A stretch of DNA of 64,000 bases from Amycolatopsis sp. MtRt-6 (GTDB taxonomy: Bacteria; Actinomycetota; Actinomycetes; Mycobacteriales; Pseudonocardiaceae): NCBI RefSeq assembly GCF_017308975.1, contig NZ_JADWPD010000004.1, positions 1 through 64,000 on the forward strand, read 5' to 3'. Positions 40,065-50,281 of this stretch are shown here, one piece after another. Every line of letters begins with the position of its first letter. Positions within the stretch are counted from its first letter, which is position 1. A program made the translations under genes and the position numbers. The notes beneath the pieces were generated by a model. The model did no database searches, was not told the DNA's origin, and saw only the letters and a program-made list of their open reading frames with translations.

Positions 40065-40211
40065 CGCACCGGCCGCTTCCGGATCGGCGGCGACCAGCCC
40101 GTGCTCGACGCCGGCGGCCGCAGCCGCATCTCCGTCGAAGACGCCGCCGTCGCGCTGATCGACGAAGCCGGGCTGCCGCGGTTCGTTCAGCGCCGCTTCA
40201 CCGTGGGCTAC
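40065..40211 (+). pseudogene. C-terminal fragment of an SDR/NAD(P)-binding protein
   Basis: The plus strand encodes [35 protein letters not shown] and RRFTVGY, the C-terminal pattern of NmrA/YwnB-like NAD(P)-binding proteins. Only about the last 50 residues remain, with no start codon. It abuts the 5' end of the TetR remnant, which points the other way, so the deletion took both gene starts and their shared promoter. Confidence 0.6.
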
Positions 40212-40388
40212 CAGGAAATCGAGGTGACACGGCCGCGCGGGCCGTGCCACCCTTCCGGTCATGTTCCCCGTGTCCGACAGTGCGATGCTCGCAGGCTTGT
40301 CCCTGCCGAGCGCCCTGCCGGCACGGCCGTTTTCCGCTCTGCTGACCGGCGCTCGAAGCTGACCCTTCCCCGATTTCCCCCGCACTGG

Positions 40389-40436
40389 GCGCGAAACCGC
40401 CGGGGGAGGGTCGACGCGCTCCGCCCGGTTTCGCGC
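40389..40436 (+). promoter_or_regulatory. Hairpin in the leader of the EF-Tu gene
   Basis: GCGCGAAACCG (40389-40399) and CGGTTTCGCGC (40426-40436) pair perfectly around a 26-base loop, followed by ATTCTTCCTT. It ends 27 bases before the ATG. The pyrimidine-rich tail resembles an intrinsic terminator, so it may work as an attenuator; equally it could end upstream transcription. Confidence 0.5.
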
Positions 40437-40463
40437 ATTCTTCCTTCAACACAGGGAAAACCC

Positions 40464-41648
<1,185 letters not shown>

Positions 41649-41652
41649 AGAC

Positions 41653-41686
41653 GCCGCTCGTCCCCGCCCGCGCGGGGACGAGCGGC
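41653..41686 (+). terminator. Perfect terminator hairpin after EF-Tu
   Basis: GCCGCTCGTCCCCGC (41653-41667) and GCGGGGACGAGCGGC (41672-41686) form a perfect 15-base stem with a 4-base loop, 4 bases after the stop codon. Confidence 0.85.
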
Positions 41687-41803
41687 CGCAGCCGGGAAGT
41701 CCGCCGGGCCGGACCGGCGGGAATCCGACGTCACCCGGCGTGGCGATCGAGCTGTCGCGAACCTGCCAGCCGGCGTGCTTCGCCGCCGGTTCACTGGGGC
41801 CTC

Positions 41804-42946
41804 ATGAACACCTCCGTGCCCCGGTGGCCCGCCGTCTTCGCCGTCGCCGTCGGGATCTTCGCCATCGTCACCACCGAAATCCTCCCGATCGGGCTGCTGA
41901 CGCCGATCGCGGCCGGCTTCGGCGTCTCGGCCGGGACCGCCGGCTGGACCATGACTGTGCCCGGGTTCGTCGCCGCCGTCGCCGCGCCGGTGGTCACGGT
42001 CGCGGCCGGGCGGCTCGACCGGCGGCTCGTGCTGGGCGGGCTGCTGGTGCTGCTCGCGCTCGCGGGTTTCCTCGCCGCCGCCGCGCCCACGTACGGGGTG
42101 CTGCTGGCCGCCCGGTTCCTCGTCGGCGTCGTCATCGGCGGCTTCTGGTCGATCGGTGCCGGCCTGGCGCCCCGGCTCGTCGGGACGGCGGCCGCCGCCC
42201 GCGCGACCTCGGTGATCTTCGCCGCCGTGCCGCTGGGCTCGGTGCTGGGCGTCCCGCTTGGCACCTTCATCGGGCAGCTCGCGGGCTGGCGGACGGCGTT
42301 CTTCCTGCTCGGCGTGCTGAGCCTCGGGACCGCGGCCGCCCTCGTGCTTCTCGCGCCGTCGTTGCCCCCTGAAGAAGCCACGCGCCTGAAAGTCCTGAGT
42401 GGACTGCTGCGGCGTCGCGGTGTCCGAAGTGGACTGCTGGTCACGTTCCTGGTCGTGCTGGCCCACTTCGGCACCTACACCTACGTCACGCCGCTGCTGC
42501 GGGACGTGGTCCGGCCGGAGGTGCTCAGCGGCTACCTGCTGGCCTACGGCGTGGCCGGGATCGCGGGCACCTTCCTGGCGGGGCGCCACGGAAAGGGCTT
42601 CGCGCTCGCGGCGGCGGTGCTCGCGGCCGCGGTGCTCGTCCTGCCGCACACCGGGCCGATCGGCGCGCTCGTGACCCTCGTGGCGTGGGGCGTGGCCTAC
42701 GGCGCGGTGCCGGTGTACTCCCAGGCCTGGTTCGCCCGCGAAGCGCCGGACGCCCCGGAGGCGGCCACCGCGCTGTTCACGGCGTCGTTCCAGGCCACGA
42801 TTTCGGCGGGGGCGCTGGCCGGCGGCTTCGTGGTGGACGCGGTTTCGGTGCCGGCCGTCATGACCTGCGGGGGAGTGGCCGCCGCCGTCGCCGGGCTCGT
42901 CATCCTCGGCGCCGGCCGCCGTTCACCGGACCGGGCGTTCCGGTGA
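41804..42946 (+). CDS. MFS transporter (DHA1-type exporter)
   Basis: This 380-residue protein has 12 hydrophobic helices and the AraJ/YdhP-like pattern [37 protein letters not shown] and [22 protein letters not shown]. Members export sugars, drugs or arabinose-type compounds. It is separated from EF-Tu by a strong terminator, so it has its own promoter. If the EF-Tu copy is a self-resistance gene, an exporter next to it would fit, but that is speculation. Confidence 0.88.
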   Translation: MNTSVPRWPAVFAVAVGIFAIVTTEILPIGLLTPIAAGFGVSAGTAGWTMTVPGFVAAVAAPVVTVAAGRLDRRLVLGGLLVLLALAGFLAAAAPTYGVLLAARFLVGVVIGGFWSIGAGLAPRLVGTAAAARATSVIFAAVPLGSVLGVPLGTFIGQLAGWRTAFFLLGVLSLGTAAALVLLAPSLPPEEATRLKVLSGLLRRRGVRSGLLVTFLVVLAHFGTYTYVTPLLRDVVRPEVLSGYLLAYGVAGIAGTFLAGRHGKGFALAAAVLAAAVLVLPHTGPIGALVTLVAWGVAYGAVPVYSQAWFAREAPDAPEAATALFTASFQATISAGALAGGFVVDAVSVPAVMTCGGVAAAVAGLVILGAGRRSPDRAFR

Positions 42947-42996
42947 ACGGAACGTCCGGCTGTCGCCTGCCCTCGCCGCGGTGCGACGGTCGGACC

Positions 42997-43896
42997 ATGG
43001 CTCCCGTGATGGCGGCGATCGTCGGCCCCGGCAACATCGGCACCGATTTGCTGGCGAAGCTGCGACGCAGTGAAGTGATCGAAGTCGGCTATGTGGTGGG
43101 TGTGGTCGAGTCGGACGGCCTCGAGCGCGCCCGCGCGCAGGGGATCGCGGCGTCCGCGGAGGGCGTCGACTGGCTGCTGCGCCAGGACCCCCTGCCGGAG
43201 CTGGTGTTCGAGGCGACGTCGGCGAAGGCGCACGCCGCGAACGCCCCGCGGTACGAAGAAGCCGGTATCCAGGCGATCGACCTGACCCCGGCGCACCTGG
43301 GCCCGATGGTGTGCCCGCCGGTGAACCTCGGCACCCACCTCGACGCCCCGAACGTCTCGATGATCACCTGCGGCGGCCAGGCGACGATTCCCATGGTGCA
43401 CGCCGTCTCCCGGGTGACGACGGTGCCGTACGCGGAGATCGTCGCTTCGGTGGCTTCCCGCAGCGCCGGGCTGGGGACGCGGGCGAACATCGACGAGTTC
43501 ACGCGCACGACGTCGCAGGCGGTCGCCGAGATCGGCGGCGCCGGGCGCGGCAAGGCGATCATCATCCTCAACCCGGTCGAGCCGCCGATGATCATGCGGG
43601 ACACGGTGTTCTGCGCGATTCCCCCGGACGCCGACCGGGACGCGATCACCGCGTCGATCCACGAGATGGTCGACGAGGTGCGCGAGTACGTCCCCGGCTA
43701 CACGCTCCGGGCGGATCCGCAGTTCGACGACGCGCGCGAGGACTGGGATGGCAACGCTCGCGTCGGGATCTTCCTCGAGGTCCGCGGCAACGGCGACTAC
43801 TTGCCCGAATACGCCGGGAACCTGGACATCATGACCGCCGCGGCCGCCCGGGTCGGCGAGCTGATGGCGGGCGCGAAGCAGGAGGTGTCCGCATGA
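42997..43896 (+). CDS. Acetaldehyde dehydrogenase, acylating
   Basis: This 299-residue enzyme converts acetaldehyde, NAD and CoA to acetyl-CoA. It has the NAD-binding [20 protein letters not shown], the catalytic cysteine in [17 protein letters not shown] and the C-terminal [24 protein letters not shown] of the MhpF/DmpF/HsaG family. It normally forms a channelling complex with the aldolase encoded next, and the two genes overlap by ATGA. The ATG at 42997 or the ATG at 43009 could be the start. The rest of a meta-cleavage pathway, including the hydratase, is not nearby. Confidence 0.92.
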   Translation: MAPVMAAIVGPGNIGTDLLAKLRRSEVIEVGYVVGVVESDGLERARAQGIAASAEGVDWLLRQDPLPELVFEATSAKAHAANAPRYEEAGIQAIDLTPAHLGPMVCPPVNLGTHLDAPNVSMITCGGQATIPMVHAVSRVTTVPYAEIVASVASRSAGLGTRANIDEFTRTTSQAVAEIGGAGRGKAIIILNPVEPPMIMRDTVFCAIPPDADRDAITASIHEMVDEVREYVPGYTLRADPQFDDAREDWDGNARVGIFLEVRGNGDYLPEYAGNLDIMTAAAARVGELMAGAKQEVSA

Positions 43897-44918
43897 CTCG
43901 CCCGGAACTGCGCCACGACGTCCGGATCGTCGACACGACACTGCGTGACGGCAGCCACGCGATGGCCCATCGCTTCACCGAGCAGCAGGTGCGGGACACC
44001 GTGCGCGCGCTCGACCGGGCGGGCGTCGAGGTCATCGAGGTGACCCACGGCGACGGCCTCGGCGGCTCGTCGTTCACCTACGGCTTCTCCGCCGTCGACG
44101 AACTCGAGCTCATCGCCGCGGCGCGCGAAGAGGCGAAGCAGGCGAAGATCGCCGTGCTGCTCGTGCCGGGGATCGGCACGGCCGAGGACCTGCAGCGCGC
44201 CTTCGACGCGGGCGCGGAGATGGTCCGGGTGGCGACGCACTGCACCGAGGCCGACGTCTCGCCGCAGCACTTCGGGCTGGCGCGCGAACTCGGCATGGAG
44301 ACGGCCGGGTTCCTCATGATGGCGCACCGGACGCCGCCGGAGGACCTGGCGAAGCAGGCCCGGATCATGGTCGACGCGGGCTGCCAGGCGGCCTACGTGA
44401 CGGACTCGGCGGGCGCGCTGCTGATGCACGAGGCCCGCGCCCGCTTCGAAGCGCTGGTCGCCGAGGTCGGCGACACGGCGTGGGTCGGCTACCACGGGCA
44501 CCAGAACCTCTCGCTCGGCGTCGCGAACTCGGTCCTGGCCCACGAAGCGGGCGTGCGGTACATCGACGGCTCGCTGTGCGCGCTCGGCGCGGGCGCCGGC
44601 AACTCGCCGACGGAGGTCCTGGCGGCGGTGTTCGACCGCCTGGGGATCGACACGGGCCTGGACGTCGGGGCCCTGCTGGACGCGGCGGAGGAGGTCGTCC
44701 GCCCGTACCTGCACCGCTGGCCGAAGATGGACCGGAACGCGATCGTCCAGGGCTGGGCGGGGGTGTACTCCAGCTTCCTGCTGCACGCCGAGCGCGCGGC
44801 CGAGCGCTACGGCGTCCCGGCGCAGGCGATCCTGCGCCGGTGTGGCGAGCTGGCGCTGGTGGGCGGCCAGGAGGACATGATCATCGACGTGGCGGTGCGA
44901 CTGGCGGCGGAGAAGTAG
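43893..44918 (+). CDS. dmpG: 4-hydroxy-2-oxovalerate aldolase
   Basis: This 341-residue aldolase cleaves 4-hydroxy-2-oxovalerate (or the homologous oxohexanoate) to pyruvate and an aldehyde. It shows the DRE-TIM metal site [21 protein letters not shown], the metal-binding [13 protein letters not shown] and the [20 protein letters not shown] segment that contacts the dehydrogenase partner. It is coupled to the dehydrogenase gene by a 4-base overlap. In actinomycetes such pairs serve aromatic or sterol-ring degradation. Confidence 0.93.
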   Translation: MTRPELRHDVRIVDTTLRDGSHAMAHRFTEQQVRDTVRALDRAGVEVIEVTHGDGLGGSSFTYGFSAVDELELIAAAREEAKQAKIAVLLVPGIGTAEDLQRAFDAGAEMVRVATHCTEADVSPQHFGLARELGMETAGFLMMAHRTPPEDLAKQARIMVDAGCQAAYVTDSAGALLMHEARARFEALVAEVGDTAWVGYHGHQNLSLGVANSVLAHEAGVRYIDGSLCALGAGAGNSPTEVLAAVFDRLGIDTGLDVGALLDAAEEVVRPYLHRWPKMDRNAIVQGWAGVYSSFLLHAERAAERYGVPAQAILRRCGELALVGGQEDMIIDVAVRLAAEK

Positions 44919-44952
44919 GCAACCGAACGCGGGGCTCGGGCGTGGGAGGGGC

Positions 44953-45351
44953 ATGGAGATCGACCCCACCCTGGACGACGCGCCGGACATCCCCTGGCCC
45001 GTGCGCCGCCGCCTGCTGCGCACGGGCCCGATCCGGCGGGCGTCGTGGCAGCGGCGCGTACCGGCGGTGTCCGTGGACCTCGTGCTGCATTTCATCGTGG
45101 CGGCCGTGGTCGCGGCGGAGGTCGACGTGGAGGGTGGCATCGCCTACTTCGTGACGTTGGTGGCGACCTACCTCGTGGCCTCCTTCGGGCACCGCGTGTT
45201 CCTGCAGCGGTGGTGGGGCGCCACGATCGGCAGGCTGCTCGTCGGCCTGCGCTGCGCGGACCCGCAGACGGGCCGGCCGCCGACCCTGCGCCGGCTCGCT
45301 TTCGGCTGGCTGTACGGGCTGTTGGCGACCATCGCCGCCGTGCTCCCTTAA
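44953..45351 (+). CDS. RDD-family membrane protein
   Basis: This 132-residue protein has an N-terminal soluble part, hydrophobic helices (VDLVLHFIVAAVVAAEV, YFVTLVATYLVASFG) and a GATIGRLLVGLRCADPQTG loop characteristic of RDD proteins, whose role is unclear (transport or stress). It follows the aldolase by 34 bases on the same strand and ends 4 bases inside the convergent aminopeptidase gene. Confidence 0.75.
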   Translation: MEIDPTLDDAPDIPWPVRRRLLRTGPIRRASWQRRVPAVSVDLVLHFIVAAVVAAEVDVEGGIAYFVTLVATYLVASFGHRVFLQRWWGATIGRLLVGLRCADPQTGRPPTLRRLAFGWLYGLLATIAAVLP

Positions 45352-46295
45352 CCGGCGAACTTCGCCAGTGCGGCGAGCAGCCAGGCCCGTTTGACGTCGC
45401 TGGCGCCGTGGCCGGACCGGTCGTCGACGAGGAGTTCGGCGCCGGGCCAGGCCTCGGCCAGTTCCCACGCCGTCGTCACCGGGCAGCCGAGGTCGAGCCG
45501 GCCGTGGATCAGCACGCCGGGGATGCCGGCCAGGCGTCCGGCGTCGCGGATCACCGCGCCCTCCTCGAGCCAGCCGGCGTGCGCGTAGTAGTGCGTGGTG
45601 AGCCGGACGAACGCCAGCAGCGCGTCGTCCGGCGGTCCACTGTGGACGTCGGCGGTGGCGCCCGGTTCCAGCGAGAGAACCGTTCTCTCCCAGGCGTCCC
45701 ACGCGAGCGCGGCGCGTTCGCGCCGGCCCGGGTCGGCCATCAGCCGGGCGTAGGCGGGCACGACGTCGTCGTCCCCGGCGACGTCCCGGAAGCGCTGCCA
45801 CGCCTCCGGGAAGAAGCGGCCCACCCCGCGGTACAGCCAGTCGATCTCCGATCGGCGTGTCGTGCTGATCGCGCTGACCACGATCTCCGTCACCCGGTGC
45901 GGGAAGCGCTCGGCGTACACCAGCGCCAGCGTCGCGCCCCACGAGCCACCCCGCACCAGCCAGCGTTCGATGCCGAGGTGCTCCCGCAGCCGTTCCAGGT
46001 CGGCGACGAGGTGGTCCGTCGTGTTGTGCCGCAGCGACGTCGCGGGGCCGGCGGCGTGCGGACGGCTCCGGCCGCAGCCGCGCTGGTCCAGCAGGACGAC
46101 GCGGTAGCGGGCCGGGTCGAACGCCCGCCGCATGCCGGGTGTGCAGCCCTGGCCGGGGCCGCCGTGCAGCACCACCGCCGGCTTGCCGTCCGGGTTCCCG
46201 CAGGTCTCCCAATACACGTGGTGGCCGTCGCCGACGTCCAGCAGGCCTCGGTCGTAGGGTTCGATCGGCGGGTGGAGTTCGATCACCGGCCCCAT
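45348..46295 (-). CDS. pip: Prolyl aminopeptidase (S33)
   Basis: This 315-residue alpha/beta hydrolase releases N-terminal proline from peptides. It has the oxyanion motif VVLHGGPGQGCTPGMRRAFDP, LLDQRGCGRSRPHA, the nucleophile Ser118 in RGGSWGATLALVYAERFP, and Asp and His near the C-terminus (IHGRLDLGCP, DDRSGHGASD). There is no signal peptide. The ATG is at 46295. It follows the FAD monooxygenase gene on the same strand with a 4-base gap, suggesting co-transcription. Confidence 0.92.
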   Translation of the reverse strand: MGPVIELHPPIEPYDRGLLDVGDGHHVYWETCGNPDGKPAVVLHGGPGQGCTPGMRRAFDPARYRVVLLDQRGCGRSRPHAAGPATSLRHNTTDHLVADLERLREHLGIERWLVRGGSWGATLALVYAERFPHRVTEIVVSAISTTRRSEIDWLYRGVGRFFPEAWQRFRDVAGDDDVVPAYARLMADPGRRERAALAWDAWERTVLSLEPGATADVHSGPPDDALLAFVRLTTHYYAHAGWLEEGAVIRDAGRLAGIPGVLIHGRLDLGCPVTTAWELAEAWPGAELLVDDRSGHGASDVKRAWLLAALAKFAG

Positions 46296-46299
46296 CCTG

Positions 46300-47814
46300 T
46301 CAGGCGGGTGCGCCGAACCACCTGTGCAGCGCTGCTTCGAGGCCGGCCACCGAACCGCCCTCCCGCGCCCAGGCGATGTGGCCGTCCGGCCGGACCAGCA
46401 CGCCCGTGAGCGCCGGCTCGCTGTCGCACTTCATGGTCAGCACGCCGACCCGCCCGGCCCAGCCGTTCGCCGTCTCGCGCAGGCCGGCGTGGTCGGCGAG
46501 GTCGAGCAAGAGGGCCTTGCCGTTGTGGAGGTGCTCGCCGAGCCTGCTGCCGTCGGCGAACGCGAAGTCGGGCGCGGCGCGGCCGGTGAGGTCGTGCTCG
46601 CCCTCGATCGGGTAGCGGTGCAGGACACCGGAGAGCTTCTTCGCGAGGTACGTCGCGCCGTCGCCGGTGTGCAGCAGGTCGTCGACGACCCGGCGCAGCG
46701 CCCGGGTCCGCACGTCGCTGCGCATCAAGGCGACCTGCGCCCGGGTCCACTCGAGGACCCACTCGCCGATCGGGTGCCGCTCGGTCGTGTAGGTGTCGAG
46801 CAGGCCCTCGGGCGCCCAGCCGTGGACGGTCGCGGCGAGCTTCCAGCCCAGGTTGACGGCGTCGCCGATGCCGAGGTTGAGGCCCTGCCCGCCGAAGGGG
46901 GAGTGGACGTGCGCCGCGTCCCCGGCCAGCAGCACACGGCCCCGGCGGTAGGTGCTCGCCTGCCGGGCGTTGTCGGTGAAGCGGGTCGCGCTGTGGAGCT
47001 GGGTCACCCGGACGTCCGCGCCGGACACGCGCCGGAAGCTGTCTTCGATCTCCTGCGCGGTGACCGGTGCGTCCCGGTCCGCGGGCGGCCCGTCGAACTC
47101 GACGGTGAGGACCCGCCCGGGCGTCGGCCCGTGGACGTAGAGCCCGCCGGGGCCGTGCTGCCAGCCCGCCGGCAGGACGTCGGCGCCGGTGAGTTCGGTG
47201 AGCGCCTGCCGTCCGGTGATGGCCGGGTCGGTGCCGGGGAACTCGAAGCCGGCCTGCTTGCGGACGAAGCTGCGGCCCCCGTCGGCACCCACGAGCCAGC
47301 CGGCGCGCACGGTTTCCCGGTCGTCGAGGTGCACGCTCACGCCGTCGTCGTCGGCGTCGAACCCGGTGAGCTCGACACCACGCCGGATCTCGACGCCCAG
47401 TTCGGTGGCGCGCTCGGCGAGGATCGCCTCGACGTCCTGCTGCTGGATGACGACCACCCGCGCAGCGGGCCCGACGTCCCGGAAGGCCGGATCGCCGAAG
47501 TCGACGCCGTCCGAGGCGACCATGATCCCGGCGAAGTGCCCCACCGGCACGGTCTTCGGGCCACCCCCGCCGCGTGACTCGAGGAACTTCCGGATCTGCG
47601 CGGAGTTCCGCTCCACGACGGCGTCCATCGCGGGCAGCAGGCCCCGGCGGTAGAAGGCTTCGCCCGTCGTCAGGTTGACCGACCCGGCCTTGATCGTCTG
47701 GTCCGGCTCGGGCAGCCGTTCGACGACGAGCACGTCCACGCCCGCCAGCCGCAGTTCGCAGGCCAGCATCAAGCCGACCGGTCCGCCCCCGGAGATCACC
47801 ACATCCCTGTTCAT
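46300..47814 (-). CDS. FAD-dependent aromatic monooxygenase (PheA/TfdB-like)
   Basis: This 504-residue flavoprotein has the dinucleotide motif VVISGGGPVGLMLACELRLAG, the DG motif VGADGGRSFVRKQ and the GD motif VLLAGDAAHVHSPFGGQGLNLG, with a C-terminal thioredoxin-like fold from about residue 390. These enzymes hydroxylate phenolic or polyketide substrates with NAD(P)H and oxygen; some inactivate rifamycins. The substrate here is unknown. The divergent TetR gene is 63 bases away, with an operator between, so expression is probably substrate-induced. Confidence 0.9.
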   Translation of the reverse strand: MNRDVVISGGGPVGLMLACELRLAGVDVLVVERLPEPDQTIKAGSVNLTTGEAFYRRGLLPAMDAVVERNSAQIRKFLESRGGGGPKTVPVGHFAGIMVASDGVDFGDPAFRDVGPAARVVVIQQQDVEAILAERATELGVEIRRGVELTGFDADDDGVSVHLDDRETVRAGWLVGADGGRSFVRKQAGFEFPGTDPAITGRQALTELTGADVLPAGWQHGPGGLYVHGPTPGRVLTVEFDGPPADRDAPVTAQEIEDSFRRVSGADVRVTQLHSATRFTDNARQASTYRRGRVLLAGDAAHVHSPFGGQGLNLGIGDAVNLGWKLAATVHGWAPEGLLDTYTTERHPIGEWVLEWTRAQVALMRSDVRTRALRRVVDDLLHTGDGATYLAKKLSGVLHRYPIEGEHDLTGRAAPDFAFADGSRLGEHLHNGKALLLDLADHAGLRETANGWAGRVGVLTMKCDSEPALTGVLVRPDGHIAWAREGGSVAGLEAALHRWFGAPA

Positions 47815-47840
47815 GGCTCCGATGATGCCGAAAAACTTTT

Positions 47841-47871
47841 ACCGAGTCAAACTTTGATCTCGGTCTATACT
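47841..47871. promoter_or_regulatory. TetR operator and leaderless promoter
   Basis: ACCGAG (47841-47846) and CTCGGT (47859-47864) flank the inner palindrome TCAAACTTTGA (47847-47857). TATACT (47866-47871) follows and lies 6 bases before the tetR ATG, a leaderless -10 box. Binding by TetR would block both divergent genes. Confidence 0.65.
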
Positions 47872-47877
47872 CGGCGC

Positions 47878-48510
47878 ATGGCGGACCCCGGACTGCGCGA
47901 GCGGAAGAAGCAGGCCACCCGCCTGCTGATCTCCAACGTGGCCACCGGCTTGTTCATCGAGCGCGGCTTCGAGGAGGTGACGGTGGCGGAGATCGCCGAG
48001 GCGGCGGGCGTGTCGAAGATGACGGTGTTCAACTACTTCCCCCGCAAGGAGGACCTCTTCCTGGACCGCCACGCGGACCGCCTGGCGGAGCTGACGGAGG
48101 TGGTGCGCTCCCGCCCGGCGGGCGTGTCGCCGTGCACGGCGTTGCGCCGCCACCAGCACGAGCTGCTGGCCTCGGGCCACCCCCTGTCGGGCGCGATACC
48201 GGGCGGCCCGGGTTTCTGGTGGGTGCTGACGTCGAGCCCGGCCCTGACGGCCCGCTGGTACGAGCAGGAGCGCGAGATCGCGGACGCGTTCACCGAGGTG
48301 CTGACGGAGGAGACGGGGGAGGCGTTCCGCTCCCGGATGGTGGCGGGCCTGCTGACGACGGCGATCACGACGGTGTTCGCGCACGCGATAGGCCGCATAG
48401 TGGCCGGCGACGACGCCGAAGTGGTCCGGCGCGAGCAGGTGGCGGTCATCGACCAGGCTTTTGATCTGGTCGAGCGCGGGGTGGGCGGCTTTCCCGCCGC
48501 GGGGAACTGA
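47878..48510 (+). CDS. TetR-family regulator
   Basis: This 210-residue repressor has an N-terminal helix-turn-helix (about residues 8-55: FIERGFEEVTVAEIAEAAGVSKMTVFNYFPRKEDLF) and a helical ligand domain. The ATG at 47878 lies 6 bases after TATACT with no ribosome-binding site. It should repress itself and the divergent FAD monooxygenase gene through the palindrome between them, releasing on an aromatic ligand. Confidence 0.9.
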   Translation: MADPGLRERKKQATRLLISNVATGLFIERGFEEVTVAEIAEAAGVSKMTVFNYFPRKEDLFLDRHADRLAELTEVVRSRPAGVSPCTALRRHQHELLASGHPLSGAIPGGPGFWWVLTSSPALTARWYEQEREIADAFTEVLTEETGEAFRSRMVAGLLTTAITTVFAHAIGRIVAGDDAEVVRREQVAVIDQAFDLVERGVGGFPAAGN

Positions 48511-48522
48511 CGACGCGGGCCT

Positions 48523-49407
48523 TCAACGCAGCGCTTCCTGCGCGGCCCGGGCCACCGCCTCGGCCACCGCGGCCAGGGCCGGGGAGTCCAGCTTCCACTG
48601 CTGCCAGTGCAGCGGGACGTCGACGGGGCGGTCCGGGGCCAGGTCCACCAGGGCGGCTCCGCGCGGGCCCGCCTGCAGCTCCGGGACCATGCCCCAGCCG
48701 AGGCCGGCCGCCACGGCGTCCACGAACGACTCCGAGGCCGGGATGTGGTGGCGGACCATCGTGAAGGTGCGGCGGCGGGTGAGGGCGCGGAGGAAGCGGT
48801 CCTGCAGGTCGTCCTTGCGGTCGAACACGATCACCGGGGCCGCCGGGAGGGACGTCGTCAGGGGCGCGTCGGCGAGCCGGCGGGCGACGAACTCCGGGGA
48901 CGCCATGGCGCGGTAGCGCATGCGGCCGAGGCGGTGGGACGTGCAGCCCTGGACCGGCTGGGGTGACGCCGTCACCGCCGCCATCACCAGGCCCTCGCGC
49001 AGCAGGGCCGCGGTGTGGTCTTCGTCCTCGCGCTGGAGGTCGAAGCAGACGCCCTGGTCCTCGGCGATCCCGGTCAGGGCCGGCAGGAACCAGGTGGCCA
49101 GGGAGTCCGCGTTCACCGCGATCGGCACCGTGCGCGTGCCCTCCGCGCCGAGGCCCAGCTCGGCGAGGGCGTCCTGCTCCAGCTGCGCCAGCGATCGGCC
49201 GAAGCGGACCAGGACCTGACCCGACGCGGTCAGCTGGATCGGCTTGGTGCGGAGCAGCAGGACCCGCCCGGTGCGTTGCTCCAGGGCCTTCACCCGCTGG
49301 CTGACCGCGGACGGCGTCACGTGCAGCACCGCGGCCGCGGCGTCGAAACTCTGCTCGTCCACCACGGCGAGCAGCGTCTTGACCTGGTCGAGCGGGAGAT
49401 CCGACAT
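48523..49407 (-). CDS. LysR-family regulator, LysG/ArgP type
   Basis: This 294-residue regulator has a LysR HTH (about residues 5-62: LLAVVDEQSFDAAAAVLHVTPSAVSQRVKALEQ) and an effector domain. HTH sequence and the divergent LysE-type exporter match the LysG/ArgP pairs that switch on export of basic amino acids when lysine or arginine is in excess. The ATG at 49407 or the adjacent GTG at 49410 could be the start. Its end is 12 bases from the stop of the convergent TetR gene. Confidence 0.9.
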   Translation of the reverse strand: MSDLPLDQVKTLLAVVDEQSFDAAAAVLHVTPSAVSQRVKALEQRTGRVLLLRTKPIQLTASGQVLVRFGRSLAQLEQDALAELGLGAEGTRTVPIAVNADSLATWFLPALTGIAEDQGVCFDLQREDEDHTAALLREGLVMAAVTASPQPVQGCTSHRLGRMRYRAMASPEFVARRLADAPLTTSLPAAPVIVFDRKDDLQDRFLRALTRRRTFTMVRHHIPASESFVDAVAAGLGWGMVPELQAGPRGAALVDLAPDRPVDVPLHWQQWKLDSPALAAVAEAVARAAQEALR

Positions 49408-49476
49408 CACGAGTGCTAATGTTACGTAAGAATCTTTAGCTGGAGTAATGAGGCAGGCGGGTCATACCGTGACGGG

Positions 49477-50079
49477 GTGCTCCCTCTCCTGCTGGCCGGG
49501 TTCGGAACCGGCCTGTCCCTGATCGTCGCGATCGGTTCCCAGAACGCGTTCCTGCTGCAACAAGGTCTGCGCGGCGGCGCGGTGGCACCGCTGGTCGTCA
49601 TCTGCGCCGCGTCCGATGTCGTGCTGATCGGGCTCGGCGTCAGCGGGCTCGGCGCCGTGCTGGAGCAGTGGCCGACGGCCATCGGCGTGATCGCCGTCGG
49701 CGGCGGGCTGTTCCTGCTCGGCTACGGGGCACTCGCGGCGCGGCGGGCGTTCCGGCCGTCGGTCATGACCGTCGGCGAGGAACGGACGCCGCTGCGCAAG
49801 GCCGTGCTCGCCTGCGTGGCCTTCACCTGGCTGAACCCGCACGTCTACCTCGACACGGTCCTCCTGCTCGGCTCGGTGGCGGTCGCCCACGGCACCGGGC
49901 GCTGGCTGTTCGGCCTCGGCGCCGGGATCGCCAGCGCGGTCTGGTTCAGCGCCCTGGGCTTCGGCGCCCGGCGGCTGGCCGGGGTGTTCGCGAAGCCGAC
50001 GGCATGGCGGGTGCTCGACGTCGTGATCGCGGTGACGATGACCGGCCTCGGGCTGTCGCTGCTGCTCGGCCGGGTGTGA
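49477..50079 (+). CDS. LysE/ArgO-type amino-acid exporter
   Basis: This 200-residue membrane protein has six hydrophobic helices and the LysE signature GFGTGLSLIVAIGSQNAFLLQQGLRGG, with TWLNPHVYLDTVLLLGS in the second half. It exports lysine, arginine or analogues. GTG at 49477 has TACCGT (49465-49470) six bases upstream, so the mRNA is leaderless. The divergent LysG-type gene, 69 bases away, is its likely activator. Confidence 0.9.
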   Translation: MLPLLLAGFGTGLSLIVAIGSQNAFLLQQGLRGGAVAPLVVICAASDVVLIGLGVSGLGAVLEQWPTAIGVIAVGGGLFLLGYGALAARRAFRPSVMTVGEERTPLRKAVLACVAFTWLNPHVYLDTVLLLGSVAVAHGTGRWLFGLGAGIASAVWFSALGFGARRLAGVFAKPTAWRVLDVVIAVTMTGLGLSLLLGRV

Positions 50080-50133
50080 TCACGCCGTCAGGATGCTCGG
50101 CAGGTGCGCCTCCTGCCGGGGTCCTGGCCTCGA

Positions 50134-50281
50134 TGCCGCGCCTACTACGACCGCAGCCGAGCCGAGGGCAGAAACACAACGCCGCGCTGATCTGCCTCGC
50201 CTGCCGCCGCTGCGACGTCCTCGACGCCATGCTCCGCTACGGCACCCACTACCGACAACCCGCTCCCGCTGCGGCTGACAA
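50134..50281 (+). mobile_element. IS110-type transposase C-terminal remnant
   Basis: The plus strand encodes RAYYDRSRAEG in one frame and HNAALICLACRRCDVLDAML, then RYGTHYRQPAPAAAD, in another. This is the C-terminal end of an IS110-family transposase with a one-base frameshift. No start, DEDD domain or element ends were seen, so it is a decayed fragment. Confidence 0.65.

Noticed and set aside
40261..40362. 33-codon leader peptide before EF-Tu
   Set aside because: There is no ribosome-binding site and no feature linking it to the hairpin; mentioned only as a possibility.
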